Source: Ananas comosus
Taxonomy: Eukaryota; Streptophyta; Magnoliopsida; Poales; Bromeliaceae
DNA: 64,000 nucleotides
Direction: 5' to 3'
NCBI RefSeq assembly: GCF_001540865.1
Contig: NC_033621.1
Location: 13,696,182 to 13,760,181, forward strand
Positions 1 to 11,529 of this stretch are shown one piece after another (position 1 is the stretch's first letter; every line of letters begins with the position of its first letter). Under the pieces are notes generated by a model, which saw only the letters and a list, made by a program, of their open reading frames with translations, ran no database searches and had not been told where the DNA came from. The translations under genes were made by a program, and so were the position numbers.

Positions 1-1533
1 TATTGGGTTGGTCTGTTTCTTGACTTCTGTTCGTCGATGACCTTTGAGGTCGGTGTACCCTGAGGGGTAGGATTGTCGGTTGGTGCTGACGGTAGTTCTG
101 GACTATATCGAATACACTCCTGTGACCTATCGGTCGGTTCTTGCGTTCGTACTTTTAGTTGACATCGAGCAGTATCTACATACTATCTTTATTTACTCTG
201 CATGGTTGTTCTATGTGTAGTATCCTGCATAGGGGTAGAGTAGATGGCATTCGTATATACTATACTTGTGACCTGGTTGGTCGGTTCTCCTATTTGCATC
301 GGTGACCTGTTTGGTCGTTCGTTACTTTCCGTACATTGACCTATCTCGGTCGGTTCACGTTGTTACTTGATGACCTACACGGTCGGTATGCCCAGAAGGG
401 CAGTGAATGTCGGCTGATTGCCGACGGTTGGCTATTGATCATATCCGCATTGATCGCCACAGCTCGAGTGCATTTCACGTACACCAGCGGGTTGATCCCC
501 CGCAGGAGGGTGTTCTTTTCCGGAAAAGTGGTCGTACATCCGACCCGTGAGCCGAGCGGTGTTCTCTTTGTGCTAGGGTTACATGCCAGGTGTGAGCAGG
601 TAGTGGCTTTTGCCTGAGGTCCTTAGACCGACACGGCGGTTTAGATTGGGTACTTTTGGACTTCTCATCCGGTTGACGCATATAGCTATAGTAGCGGTTG
701 TTGCATATATACTTCTAGTTCTTTCTTTACAGTTGTCTTGCTACTATAGTTTTGATATTCTTGTATGCTTGCAGTTGTACATTACAGTAGCGGTAGTTGT
801 GCCTTCATATATATATCTCATTCGTTCATTATCGTTGCTACTGTATTTTACTTACCCATACTGTTGTTTATCTCTTCCTGATCCGGTGAGTACTCCTCGC
901 CTTCTTCGGCTTGCGGTACCTACTGGGAGGGGAGACATGTTTACATGTTCTCCCACTATTTTACAGGTATTGCAGACGTTGAGTTTTGGGACGAGACGTG
1001 AGGTACGTTCGTAGCGGTCGATAGAGCTTCCGACCCAGATTATCGGTTTAGTTTTATCCCTACTATTCTGTTGTTATAGCTTAGTCAGTTTATATGGTTC
1101 AGTATTTTTTATTATATTGGAATATGTGGACTTTCATGAATGTAATAAAAGAATTTCTGGATTTGGTAAAATAAAAGGTTTTCTACCCCTCGTGGTAGCT
1201 TTTATAAAAGATAAAAGTTTTCGCGTATGGAACAGTTTTTAAAAGGTTTTTCGTGGACTTTTGTTTAAACATCGAATGTAAAACTACGGTGTGAATGGTA
1301 AATGTATGAATGTATAGCTATCTGTATATTCATTTAGTTGTGGTTGTATACTGTTTGTACTTTTGTACTTGTGCGACGCCGTGCAAATACACGGGAGACT
1401 CTGTCCGTGTGAACAGTGGATTCCCTGTATTTGTGGCGGATCTGACATACTCTGGGGTTAGGTGTTTCAAAAAAAAAAAAATTTAGTCGTTTCCGTTGTT
1501 TTTCCAAACTAAAAAGGGACCCCGGGGCGTGAC
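1..1533 (+). repeat. Truncated LTR, family 1b, right end
   Basis: This is the downstream part of a long gypsy LTR in plus orientation, cut by the window start. It ends in GGGGCGTGACA at 1533. Read in reverse it matches the solo LTR at 58957-62767, including the block around 1384-1533 and the repeated GACC..GGTC motifs at 41-390. The short ORFs here have no recognisable domain and are read as LTR noise. Confidence 0.75.
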
Positions 1534-1825
1534 ATGTGAATTTATGTTTAAATATTGAATGGAAAAATGTGAATCTGTGGTGAATGGTGTATGAATATAT
1601 AACTGTGGTTATTTGTATGTTCATCTGGTTGTGGTTGTATCATGTTTGAACTCTTGTACTTGGGCGACGCCGTGCAAATACAGGGGAGACTCTGTCCGTG
1701 TGAACAGTGGATCTCCTGTATTTGTGGCGGATCTGGTATACCCTGGGGTCAGGTTTTTAAAAAAAAAATTTCAGACGCTTTTCCGCTATACTTTAAACTA
1801 AAAAGGGACCCCGGGGCGTGACAAT
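1534..1825 (+). repeat. Second LTR tail, family 1a
   Basis: A 292-bp segment repeats the terminal LTR block directly after the first LTR end and also finishes in GGGGCGTGACA at 1825. It is closer to element 1's LTR (3034-3330 and 11530-11810, reverse strand) than to the 1-1533 copy. Two LTR 3' ends therefore lie in tandem. Confidence 0.65.
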
Positions 1826-2044
1826 TATATTGATTCTTACATTTTATTATTATATTATCTCAGATGTCATTGGAAAGCTTTCTCGAATTAGTAGAATGGA
1901 AGAATCGAATTAGTAGAATGGACGAAAACTGCAAGGACAGTAAAAAAACAAAAAAGATTACGATACTACTTGAGGATGACATGTGTTTATAATTATAGAT
2001 ATATCTTTTGAATGTTTATACATTTTTTTTCAGTTAGCTACTGA
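1826..2044. other. AT-rich stretch, nothing recognised
   Basis: AT-rich sequence between the LTR tails and the Helitron-like start. No ORF, RNA gene or element end is visible. Confidence 0.5.
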
Positions 2045-3033
2045 TCTATACTAATAAAAACGTTAGTTTTGAATTTTTTCCTCTTTCCCAAAATACCGAT
2101 CCCTATTAATATAATATCTTCCGCATATATAATATTTAATCATATTTTTTTAAAACAAAATATATAAAAGTTATCTCAAATTTACCTACTAATATTTAAA
2201 ATATTGGATATTTTATTTAAAACATTATAAAATATATTAACATATATAATATTTAATCATATTTTTTAAAAGCAGAATATATAAAAGTTATCTCAAATTT
2301 AAAATATTGGATATTTTATTTAAATTATTATAAAATATATTAATTCTTAGTCAATAAATCTAATTGACTGACGAATACAAAATATCTGTCACTTTTTTTA
2401 TCTAAATTGCCCTCAAATAGTACGTATCAAATTTTACTTTTTATATGCATGTCATATCTTCTAATAACCGTCGCCCACATAATATCATATTTTATCACAA
2501 ATAATATTCGCATATCTTAATTTTTTTTTTCCCACACATAATATCATCACCTATATAATATCCAATCACATAATACCTTCCGCATATATAATATTAAATC
2601 ATATTTTTTTAAAGCAAAATATATAAAAGTTATCTCAAATTTACCTACTAATATTTAAAATTTTGGATATTTTATTTAAATTATTATAAAAAATATTAAC
2701 ATATATAATATTTAATCATATTTTTTTAAAGGTAAATATATAAAAGTTATCTCAAATTTACCTACTAATATTTAAAATTTTGGATATTTTATTTAAATTA
2801 TTATAAAAAATATTAACATATATAATATTTAATCATATTTTTGTAAAGGTGAATATATAAAAGCTATCTCAAATTTACCTACTAATATTTAAAATATTAA
2901 ATATTTTTTAAAATTATTATAAAATATATTGATTCTTAGTTATTAGATCTAATCTAATGATTGACAAATACAAAATATTTGTCACTTTTTTTATCTAAAT
3001 TGCCCTCACATATAAATATAAAAATTATCTATC
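2045..3033 (+). mobile_element. Helitron-like AT-rich fragment
   Basis: The segment starts with TCTATACTAATAAAAAC, which resembles the 5' end of plant Helitrons (TC start, AT-rich leader). It carries phrases such as 'tgtcactttttttatc' twice and no coding capacity, which suits a non-autonomous element. It is interrupted at 3034 by element 1's LTR, so the diagnostic 3' hairpin and CTRR end are not visible. The class is inferred from the 5' end only. Confidence 0.45.
2124..2935 (+). repeat. 117-bp AT-rich tandem repeat
   Basis: Units beginning catatataatattt start at 2124, 2241, 2583, 2700 and 2817. The spacings are 117, 342, 117 and 117 bp. Each unit carries 'ataaaagttatctcaaattt' and a 'ggatattttattt' block. 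The array lies inside the Helitron-like fragment. Confidence 0.75.
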
Positions 3034-6000
3034 TGTCACGCCCCGGGGTCCCTTTTTAGTTTAAATTATAGCGGAAAAGCGTCTGAAATTTTTTTTTTGA
3101 AAACCTGACCCTAGAGTATGCCAGATCCACCACAAATACAGGAGATCCACTGTTCACACGGACAGAGTCTCCCCTGTATTTGCATGGCGTCGCACAAGTA
3201 CAGAGTTCAAACATGATACAACCATAACCAGATGAGCATACAAATAACCAACAGTTATACATTCCTATACCATTCACCACAGTTTCATATTTATACATTC
3301 AATATTTAAAAATAAATCCACATCTATCAGTTAAAATATTTCCAACCACAGAAACAGATTTTGAAATACTAAGATACAGAATCCACAGAAAACCTTTTGA
3401 AAACTGTTCACTACACAGGAACTTTTATCTTTTAAAAACGCTACCACGAGGGGTAGAAATCCATTCAACATTTGAAATCCACAAATCCCCCTTTTTTTTA
3501 TTACATCATAAAGCCAATGAAAATATAATGTTCAACTGAAATATCAAAAACTAAACCATAACTAGATCTAAGTTATTTATTTGGAGAACTGAGATAGAAT
3601 TTAACCAAAATGTCGGGACGGAGGCACTATCGATAGCTAGACCCGCTCCTCACGACTCGTCCCGCTCGGACCTGCTATGTCACCTGTAATGGGGGCGGGG
3701 GGTGAGAACATGTAAACATGTCTCCCCTCCCAGTGGGTACCGCAAGCCGAAGAGGGCGAGGGGTACTCACTAGTCACGGAGATAAACAATAATAGAGATA
3801 ATGGTAGTACAGTAGCTAAGATAAACAAGTAAGGAGATGTATATGTATAAACCACTACAGCTACTGTATGTATGCTTCAACAGAACGATCAGTCCAATAG
3901 TACCCAATCTGAAACCAATGCTCTCTTGGTCCACACCGGAACCTCAAGCCAGTGCCCTGGAGGTTCACACTGGAGACCTCCTGACAGTACCACTGCCACT
4001 CTACCAAGCATATAACCCCTCTAGGGCTCACGGGTTGGCACCTGCAACCACTTTTCCGGAAAAGAACATCCTCTTGCGGTGGATCAGACCGTTGGTGTTC
4101 GTGAAATGCGACGAGCCGGGCGATCAATGCAGATATGCTCAATGATCAACCGTCGACAACCAGCCGACAATCCTGCCCCCCTGGGACTATCGACCGTATG
4201 GGTCATCATGAAATCAAATCGACCAACTAGGTCACAAGTATACGATCAAATAGGAGAACCGACCAACCGGGTCACATATGTAAATACAAGAACCGACCAA
4301 CCAGGTCGCAGATGTCATAACCAGATAAAGTCTACTCTACTCCTACACAATGATACTACATATGGAAACAACTGAGTAGAGTAAATATGGAAATAGCATG
4401 GGTGCAAGGCTCAACATGTATAAGGTAAGCAATATAAACAACAAGGGTAAAGGAAACGTCACCGAGCGTGCACCACTGTACCGACGTCGGATCGAAGTAC
4501 CCACCTGTACGTGTCTGACGAAAATCTCTCGACTGTGAAGACGGTGCAACCGAACCTACGAAAGGTCCACCGGGTTAGAACCTAACCCACTACTAAGAAA
4601 CCCTCAAAGCATAACCCCACAAATAAACCCACGGGAATCGGTTTCCCAAAATCGATTACCGAACACACCGGAAGTCCCGAACCACGCACCGAAAATCAAC
4701 GATTGGTTTCCGGAAAGGCTTGGGGCCTTGGACGATCAGTCCAGAGGTTATCCTCAGCCTACACTTGCTACCAACAGCAGCCACATCGAAGCAAAAAGCA
4801 TAAAAGCCCTTACCGCTACATAGAATCACATCATTTTATGTGATTTCTAGGCTTTTCTGGACCATGCACGCAAACCAGAGATTGATTAATCAGACCGTCG
4901 CACTCGTTGATAGGTTTCAGCGTGCCGGAGGCCATGCTCACCTTTCAGAGCACTTCCGGCCACTGCGGTGAGCGCAAGAACGACACGAAGATCTGTGAAA
5001 TAGTGCGCACAGCGCTAAGATCGTGACTAACTCGCTAACCAGGGCATCTTTGCCGCTGTCCGAGATGAGCACGATGTTCAGCACGAACTCTAGATCATCG
5101 TGCTCACTTCCCGGAGTGTCGGGGAGTCATCGGATCACCAGAAGGTGGCCGGAAAGCTAAAACTACTGTGCTGGAATATAAAAACAGCCTTACCAGACCC
5201 GAGGAGAGCTAGGGTTGGTCGCCGGCGGCCGGGAGGCGGGCACTCCGGCCGGGGATGGGAGCGGCCGGTCGGTGGGGTCCGGGGAACCAGCTGGCCGAGG
5301 TCTGGGTGCCGCCGGTGGCGCGGCGGAGGAGATCGACTCCTCAAGGCTGCTCTCGGGATCAAGCTTCCCGGCGGCGCGGCGGCGGCCGGAGGAGGTCGGG
5401 GCGGCTACGGTCTGGCGGCGGAGGCCGAGGGGAAGGTGGTGCACCCCCAGTAGGCGGCGGCGGTGCTTGGAAACCGAGCGGACTCGGCCTCAGCCCGCAC
5501 GGCTCTAGGCGGCTGCAGGATGGAGGAGCGGTGGCCGGCGGCGCGCGGGGACGTCGGGGGCCGGCGCCGGAGATGGGCCTCGGCCAAAGGATGATGGAGC
5601 TCGGGCCCTGATGCTCCCCAGGGCCCAAAAACCAAGGATGTGGCAAGTCGGAGCTAGAGGGAAACCGAGAGGAAGCCGGGGTGACTTTTCCGGCGGCCGG
5701 AGCAGCTCACCGGCGGCCGGGGCGCGACCACTGGTTGGGCAGGGTGGAGGTGGGGCGGCTAAGGCAGCTAGGGATGATAATTAGGGTTAGGGTTCCCTGG
5801 TTGAACCCTAGAACCCTATTTGTTCTAGGTGTACAATTACGGAAAACCCCTTCTAGTCCAGTAATTCTTACCAAGCCCCCTGCCTGCATGTGGATTATGC
5901 GTATAGGTCCCTCAACGTTCTAATTCGCGCAAGACCGCGCATAAAATATTAGACCTTTTCGCGAATAATCGATTTTGCCAACTTGACCTCTCAGCGGACT

Positions 6001-6504
6001 TTTCACGATTCCCGAAGATCCGTCTGTCGGATTTCCGAACGGATTGCGCCAGCGCGTTCAGCCCGACTGGGGCATCGAATCTAGCATTTTATTTCGTCTG
6101 ATTTGGTCTCCGATCAGCGACGAAACCTGCCCTCTCTATTTTCACCATATAACCACTTATGTTATTACATGTAATTTCCGTTAAACCCCTTTTTCTCGAC
6201 AACCGTGCATCAGAACCCAATTCCGTCAGTGCCATTGGGTCCAGAATGGTCGAGCCGTTCGAAACGAGCTATTGAAGTCCTATATTCGGAGTTCAACGTG
6301 CACCAGAACCCTTCTCTAATCGTTGGCTCATCCGGAAAGCCGGAGTTACTATTCACTTAAGTCGTCGGTTCGGGTCGCGTAATTTCTCCATTTTAGCTCA
6401 TTTTCTCCATAAATTTGATGAGTGCTTTAGTAATTACATTACACACAAAAACATCATCAACCAAGGGTTTAATTTTATTTTTCAAAAATTTCAGTTATTA
6501 CATC
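3034..6504 (-). repeat. Element 1 3' LTR (complete)
   Basis: Both edges are defined. The edge at 6504 abuts a polypurine tract, and the edge at 3034 is TGTCACGCCCC, the complement of the usual end. It contains a conserved stem-loop (3133-3182), a GACC..GGTC motif cluster (about 4185-4330) and a GC-rich block (5200-5720). The many ORFs in the GC-rich block are overlapping on both strands and lack domains. Confidence 0.88.
3133..3182 (-). other. Conserved LTR stem-loop
   Basis: The inverted arms CAAATACAGG...CCTGTATTTG are separated by about 30 bases. The same structure sits at 1384-1433, 1675-1724, 11629-11678 and 59056-59105, always 50 bp long and close to the LTR 3' end. Confidence 0.65.
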
Positions 6505-6518
6505 ATTCCCCCCTTACA
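6505..6518 (-). promoter_or_regulatory. Element 1 polypurine tract
   Basis: The minus strand reads AAGGGGGGAATGA immediately upstream of the LTR start TGTAATAACTG. This is the expected plus-strand DNA priming site and it fixes the LTR edge. Confidence 0.85.
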
Positions 6519-6543
6519 AAAAGTTTCGTCCCCGAAACTTAAT

Positions 6544-7271
6544 TTAAACATCCCCCGCAAACAACTGCGGATAACTCTCCCGCATAGAAGACTCCAGCTC
6601 CCACGTAGCTTCACGCTCCTCGTGATTTGCCCACTGAACCTTTACATATGGAATGCTCCTGTTCCGTAACTGTTTCACCTCACGTGCCAAAATCCTCAAC
6701 GGAGCCTCATCATAGCTCAGATCCTCCCGTAGCTGAATAGACGTCGGACTGATGACGTGAGACGGATCTGGAATGTACTTCCAAAGCATGGACACATGAA
6801 AGACATTGTACACAGGGCCAGACTTGGAGGAAGAGCCAATCTGTACGCTACCGGACCGATGCGTTCTAGGATCCCAAACGGTCCCACGAACCGCGGACTA
6901 AGTTTGTTCCGCAAACCAAACCGCTTGATCCCCCTGGATGGCGACACCTTGAGCAACACATGCTCACCGACCTGAAACTCTAGGTCACGCCTTCGCTGAT
7001 CCGCGTAGCTCCTCTGTCGACTCTGTGCGGTCAGCAGCCGCTCTCTCGCAATGCGGATCTTCGCCTCCGCATCCTCCACTAAGTCTGGCCCGATCAACCG
7101 GCGTTCTCCGACGTCGTCCCAACAAATAGGAGATCGACATCGACGCCCATATAAAGCCTCGTACGGTGCCATCCCGATGCTCGCCTGGTAGCTGTTATTA
7201 TAGGCGAACTCCACTAGCGGTAGGTATCGAAACCATCCATCCCCGTAATCCAGGACACATGCACGGAGCAT
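6544..7271 (-). pseudogene. Element 1 integrase C-terminus and chromodomain
   Basis: The segment 7271-6717 carries FAYNNSYQASIGMAPYEALY and the integrase tail with KFLGRNKLSPRFVGPF-like residues. After a frameshift near 6815 the protein continues in 6813-6544 with a chromodomain (ILAREVKQLRNRSIPYVKVQ, then EATWELES). Such chromodomains steer insertion toward particular chromatin in chromovirus-type gypsy elements. Confidence 0.85.
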
Positions 7272-7313
7272 GTCCTCAAGAGCCTGGATGACTCGCTCTG
7301 ACTGTCCGTCGCT

Positions 7314-7868
7314 CTAGGGATGGAATGCCGTACTGAAGTTCAGCTTCGTACCTATAGCCTGCTGCAAGCTCCTCCAGAAGTGGGAAACGAAGCGAGTGTC
7401 CCGATCAGACACAATCGACACTGGCACACCATGAAGCCGGACGATCTCGTCGATGTATAACTGTGCCAGTCGATCACGGGACCACGTCATATGCATCGGC
7501 AGGAAGTGAGCCGATTTCGTCAGCCGATCAACTATGACCCAGATCGCATCATGGCCTCGTTGTGATCGAGGCAATCTGGTGACGAAATCCATAGTGATCT
7601 GCTCCCACTTCCACACGGGGATCGGAAATGGTTGCAGCTTTTCTGCTGGTCGCTGATGCTCGGCTTTCACCTGCTGACAAATCAAGCACCGAGCCACGTG
7701 CTGAGCCACATCAAGCTTCATCCCAGGCCACCAGAAATTCTGCTTCAGGTCGCGGTACATCTTGGTACCGCCTGGGTTAACTGTGTAAGGGGATCGGTGC
7801 GCCTCGGACAAGATATCGTTCCTCAGCTCCGAGTCACTGGGCACACACCATCTGCCTTTGAAGCGCAA
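7314..7868 (-). pseudogene. Element 1 integrase, zinc and core domains
   Basis: Shows the HHCC zinc finger (EAHRSPYTVNPGGTKMYRDL to CLICQQVK) and the catalytic core with MDFVTRLPRSQRGHDAIWV and VSIVSDRDTRFVSHFW. It stops at a TAG at about 7314 where related copies continue, and the same frame resumes at once in the next segment. Integrase would join the new cDNA to the chromosome. Confidence 0.88.
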
Positions 7869-7987
7869 AGATCCATCAGTGTGGATAGTGAAGTCCCCCT
7901 GTCCTTGCCCTGCTCGATCTCTGCCCGCACTTTCTGTAAGTACGGGTCGCTCTGCTGCCCAAGCAAAATCTGCTCCGTCAAAGTAGG

Positions 7988-8488
7988 CTATACCACCAGG
8001 GTCATCAATTGGGTCGTGGCCCCGGTGGAAACAACCTCAATCTCCAGACGGCGAAACTCCTCCACAAGTCGATCTTGGCTCGTGATCAAGATGGACAACG
8101 AAGCTGAAGGCTGTTTCCGGCTCAAGGCGTCCGCCACCGCATTCGCCTTTCCCGGATGGTACCGGATCGTGAGATCGTAGTCCTTCAAGAGCTCGAGCCA
8201 ACGTCTCTGCCTGAGGTTCAACTCCTTCTGCGTGAAAAGGTACTTCAGGCTCTGATGATCGGTAAATACCTCGCAGTGTGCTCTATATAAATAGTGCCTC
8301 CACAGCTTTAGGGCAAACACTACCGCTGCAAGCTCCAGATCGTGGGTCGGATAGTTCTTTTCATACGGCTTTAGCTGTCGAGAGGCGTAAGCGATGACCC
8401 GATCTTGCTGCATAAGCACACAGCCCAAACCGACCCGTGAGGCATCACAATAAACCACGAAGTCCTCACCAGACCGCGGTAGAGTCAA
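7988..8488 (-). pseudogene. Element 1 RNase H segment
   Basis: A 166-codon segment in a shifted frame. It has the RNase H start [18 protein letters not shown], the middle motif [18 protein letters not shown], and [20 protein letters not shown] followed by [10 protein letters not shown]. All are characteristic of gypsy RNase H, which removes the RNA strand during reverse transcription. The frame is separated from the flanking RT and integrase frames. Confidence 0.88.
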
Positions 8489-8663
8489 ACGGGTGCGCGG
8501 GTCAGTCTATCCTTCAGCTCATCAAAGCTTTGCTGGCACTGCTTGGTCCACTAAAGCCGTTCTCCTTTTCTGGAAAGCTTGTTCAGCGGTGCGGCGATCT
8601 TGGAGAAACCCTCAACGAATCGCTGATAATAACCCGCCAAACCCAGAAAACTCCGGACTTCAA

Positions 8664-10721
8664 TCACCGAAGTCGGTTCAGGCATTCGACCACCGAGGCT
8701 ATCTTCTTCGGATCCACCGTAATGCCTGATGGAGTCACAATATGCCCCAAGAAAGATACCTCGCGGAGCCAGAGCTCGCACTTCTTGAGCTTACCATATA
8801 ACTTGTGCTCTCGGAGTATCTGCAGTGCTCGCCGGAGGTGATCCTCGTGCTCCTCATCACTCCGCGAGTAGATCAGGATGTCGTCGATGAAGACCATGAC
8901 AAACTGATCCAAATATGCTCGAAAGACCCTATTCATCATATCCATGAAAGCTGCCGGGGCATTGGTGAGCCCGAACGGCATCACTGTGAACTCGTAGTGA
9001 CCGTATCGAGTTCTAAAGGCGGTCTTCGGCACATCCTCAGCCCGGATCTTAAGCTGATGGTACCCAGACTGTAGGTCGATCTTCGAATACACCGATGATC
9101 CCTGAAGCTGATCGAAGAGATCGTCAATCTGGGGTAGTGGATACTTGTTCTTCACAGTGACCTTATTGAGCTCCCGATAGTCGATGCACAGTCGAAGACT
9201 ACCGTCCTTCTTTTTGACAAAGAGGACTGGGGCACCCCAAGGAGACACGCTAGGTCGGATAAATCCTCTCTCCAAGAGATCCTCGAGCTGAGCCTTTAGC
9301 TCCTTCAGCTCAGCGAAGGCCATGCGGTAGGGGGCCTTCGAGATCGGTGCCGTGCCTGGAACTAGCTCGATAAAGAAGTCGATCTCCCGGTCCGGAGGCA
9401 CTCCCAGAAGCTCATCTGGAAAGACATCCGGGAATTCCCGAACAACTGGAATATCCTCCAATGGTGGTGCAGCTCGGCGGGTGACATCTACCGAAGCCAG
9501 GTAGGCCACACATCCAGCATTCATAAGCCTTTTAGCTCTAGCTGAAGAGATAATCGCGGCAAAATATGAGCTCTTACATGCTTGGTAGACAAATACATCT
9601 TCGCCGGGCCCGCTAAATGTCACCATCCTCCGCTCGCAGTCGATAGTAGCACGGTGCCTGGTGAACCAGTCCATCCCAAGCACCACGTCGAATTTCTTCA
9701 TCGGAAGTACCACCAGATTTGCCAGGAAAGACCGGTTATCCAAAATGACAGGGTACGACAAGATGCACCTGTCTGCTACTAGATCACCACTAGGTGTCTC
9801 AATCCGGAGCGGTACATCGAGTGGTAGCGAGGAAAGGCCATGCTCACATGTAAACGAATGCGAAATGAATGAGTGCGATGCTCCAGTATCGAAAATAGCT
9901 CTAGCACGAGTAAGGCAGAGGGTGACAATACCTACAAGAATGTCGCCACCAGTGTCGCCCTCATGCTGAGTCAGGGCGAATACTCGTCCACCAGATGCCT
10001 GCCGCGCCCCCTCATTATGTCGTGAAGAAGAGGGACGCCCAGACGAAGCGGCTGCGCTAGGAGCTCCACGGTTCTGTCGAGATGCAGCTGGGGAGGAGGC
10101 AGCACTCTGATTAGCCCCATTTCTTATAGGGCACTGCGCCTGGAGGTGGCCTAGTTGGCCACAAAAGAAACAGTGGTCCTTCTTCTGCGGACAGGCGATC
10201 ACTCGATGTGCTTGTCCACAAATAACACAGGGTCTATCGCCTCTTCGCTGGTTTCCTGAGGGTGCACTCCTCGTCGACTGCTGAGTGCGCGGATACTTGG
10301 GTAGCTTTTTGCTGAAAGAAGGGCCACCACCAGACTTAGAATGGGAACGCTTTCTATCCCCCGATCGCTCAGATGCATCGCGATCAGCTCGAACCTCCTC
10401 CGACTCGCTCTGCACGATCAGAGCCCGATCCAGACACTCGTCGAAGTTTATCGCGCCATTGGATGCGACCAGCAGCCGAATATTGGGTCTCAGCCCCCTC
10501 GTAAAAAGCCTAGCCTTGTGGTACTCATCCCGCACCGCAAAGGGAATCAGTCCGACGATGCGGCTGAAATCTCGCTCATACTCCGCCACAGTGCGGTTAT
10601 CCTGCTTGAGGCGCTCCAGCTCACGCTCCAAGCTCTGTTTTGTGCTGTCCTTGAAGTACTGCTTATATAGGAGTCTCCGAAACTCCTCCCAGGGTGGATA
10701 GATGCTTGAGAGCTTGTTCAC
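8664..10721 (-). pseudogene. Element 1 gag C-terminus, protease and RT
   Basis: A 685-codon open segment. It holds the rest of the gag core, two CCHC-like knuckles ([13 protein letters not shown] and [14 protein letters not shown], residues about 163-200), and an aspartic protease with [10 protein letters not shown] near residue 278. The reverse transcriptase has [20 protein letters not shown] and the catalytic FIDDILIYS, encoded around 8876-8900. The frame is lost near 8690, inside the start of the RT connection, and the [11 protein letters not shown] block appears in a shifted frame at 8551-8781. Confidence 0.9.
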
Positions 10722-11333
10722 GAAGTGGCGGATCCACCATGCATACGCATCTGTCTCAAGGCAATGCGTGGCCAGAGGAACGCGATCCTACTCTTCGATG
10801 TGGAGATCGCAAAATAGTTTCTCCATGTGGGTGACCCAGTGCTCAATCACCCATGCGTCGTCATTCTTCCCAGCGAACTTAGGCGGATCAAATTTCCTGA
10901 ACTGGGCCAACTTCGACCGAATGCGATTGCCCTCCGCTACAGAGGTATCAGCACCCCCAGCGGAAACCGTCGTGGTAGTCGTCGTCGTCGTCGTGCCAGT
11001 CGGAGCTGTAGCCGGTGGAGGTATCACCGGAGTGTCCGTAGTGACTGGAGCCGGCTGTGTCGGAGGTGGAGCCGAGGGAGTAGTAGCTGCAGTCTGCTGC
11101 TGTATAAACTGCTGGAACATCCCCGAGAGGGTCGTCAGCTGACCCCTCATCGCTGCTACCTCGGCCTCAAGCTGCTGGGTACGCGCATCACCCAACTGCT
11201 CGGGGCCGACCTGCTCTCCTCCACCCCTACCCCTCGGGACACGCCCTCCAGGACTGTCCGATGCCCCCTCAGTGGCGCGTCCACCACCACGACCCCGACG
11301 AGGAGGTCTACCACGAGCATGAGCCATCTGCAA
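10722..11333 (-). pseudogene. Element 1 gag, N-terminal part
   Basis: It begins MQMAHARGRPPRRGRGGGRA (an alternative start is the second Met) with an Arg/Gly-rich leader. A Gln/Thr/Pro-rich spacer with a run of threonines follows, then the retrotransposon gag core with FDPPKFAGKNDDAWVIEHW and HMEKLF. An in-frame TAG at about 10788-10790 interrupts the core, but the frame continues into the next segment. The core forms the capsid shell in this family. Confidence 0.85.
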
Positions 11334-11507
11334 AAGAAAACAACGTCAGTCGAATAATCGACTCGACTACAACTCACCAGGACTCGATCCCAAACCCCGC
11401 ACTTACGTGCCTATACATCGTAGGTCTTCCTAAAGGTCAACCTAACCAATGGTTCAGTTTATTTTTATTTTTTAAAAACACTTGTGAATGGTGTTGTGGT
11501 TGTAACT

Positions 11508-11522
11508 TGTCTCTGATAGCAC
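11508..11522 (-). promoter_or_regulatory. Element 1 primer binding site
   Basis: Just inside the 5' LTR the minus strand reads GTGCTATCAGAGACAAG. It matches 10 of the first 12 bases of the usual initiator-methionine tRNA primer site (TGGTATCAGAGC), about 8 bases from the LTR end. Confidence 0.65.
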
Positions 11523-11529
11523 TTTAATG

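Larger units (their letters stand above)
6544..11333 (-). pseudogene. Element 1 gag-pol polyprotein, decayed
   Basis: Originally one continuous reading frame. The segments starting at 11333, 10721, 7868 and 7271 are all in the same frame. Order: gag, two zinc knuckles, aspartic protease, reverse transcriptase, RNase H, integrase, chromodomain. Visible lesions are an in-frame TAG in gag (about 10788), frameshifts near 8690 and between 8551 and 8488 with return near 7980, a TAG in integrase (about 7314) and a frameshift near 6815. The polyprotein would act in the virus-like particle to copy and insert the element. It cannot be made from this copy. Confidence 0.9.

Noticed and set aside
5100..5650. 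Long overlapping ORFs in GC-rich DNA, repeated at 13595-14107 and 61136-61902
   Set aside because: They fall in the same block of family 1 LTRs, overlap on both strands, are Gly/Arg/Pro-rich and show no domain. They are composition artefacts.
5775..5795. Telomere-like TTAGGGTTAGGGTT, also near 19662 and 62041
   Set aside because: Only two units each, at a fixed place near the LTR TATA region. Telo-box-like promoter motifs explain them better than interstitial telomere.
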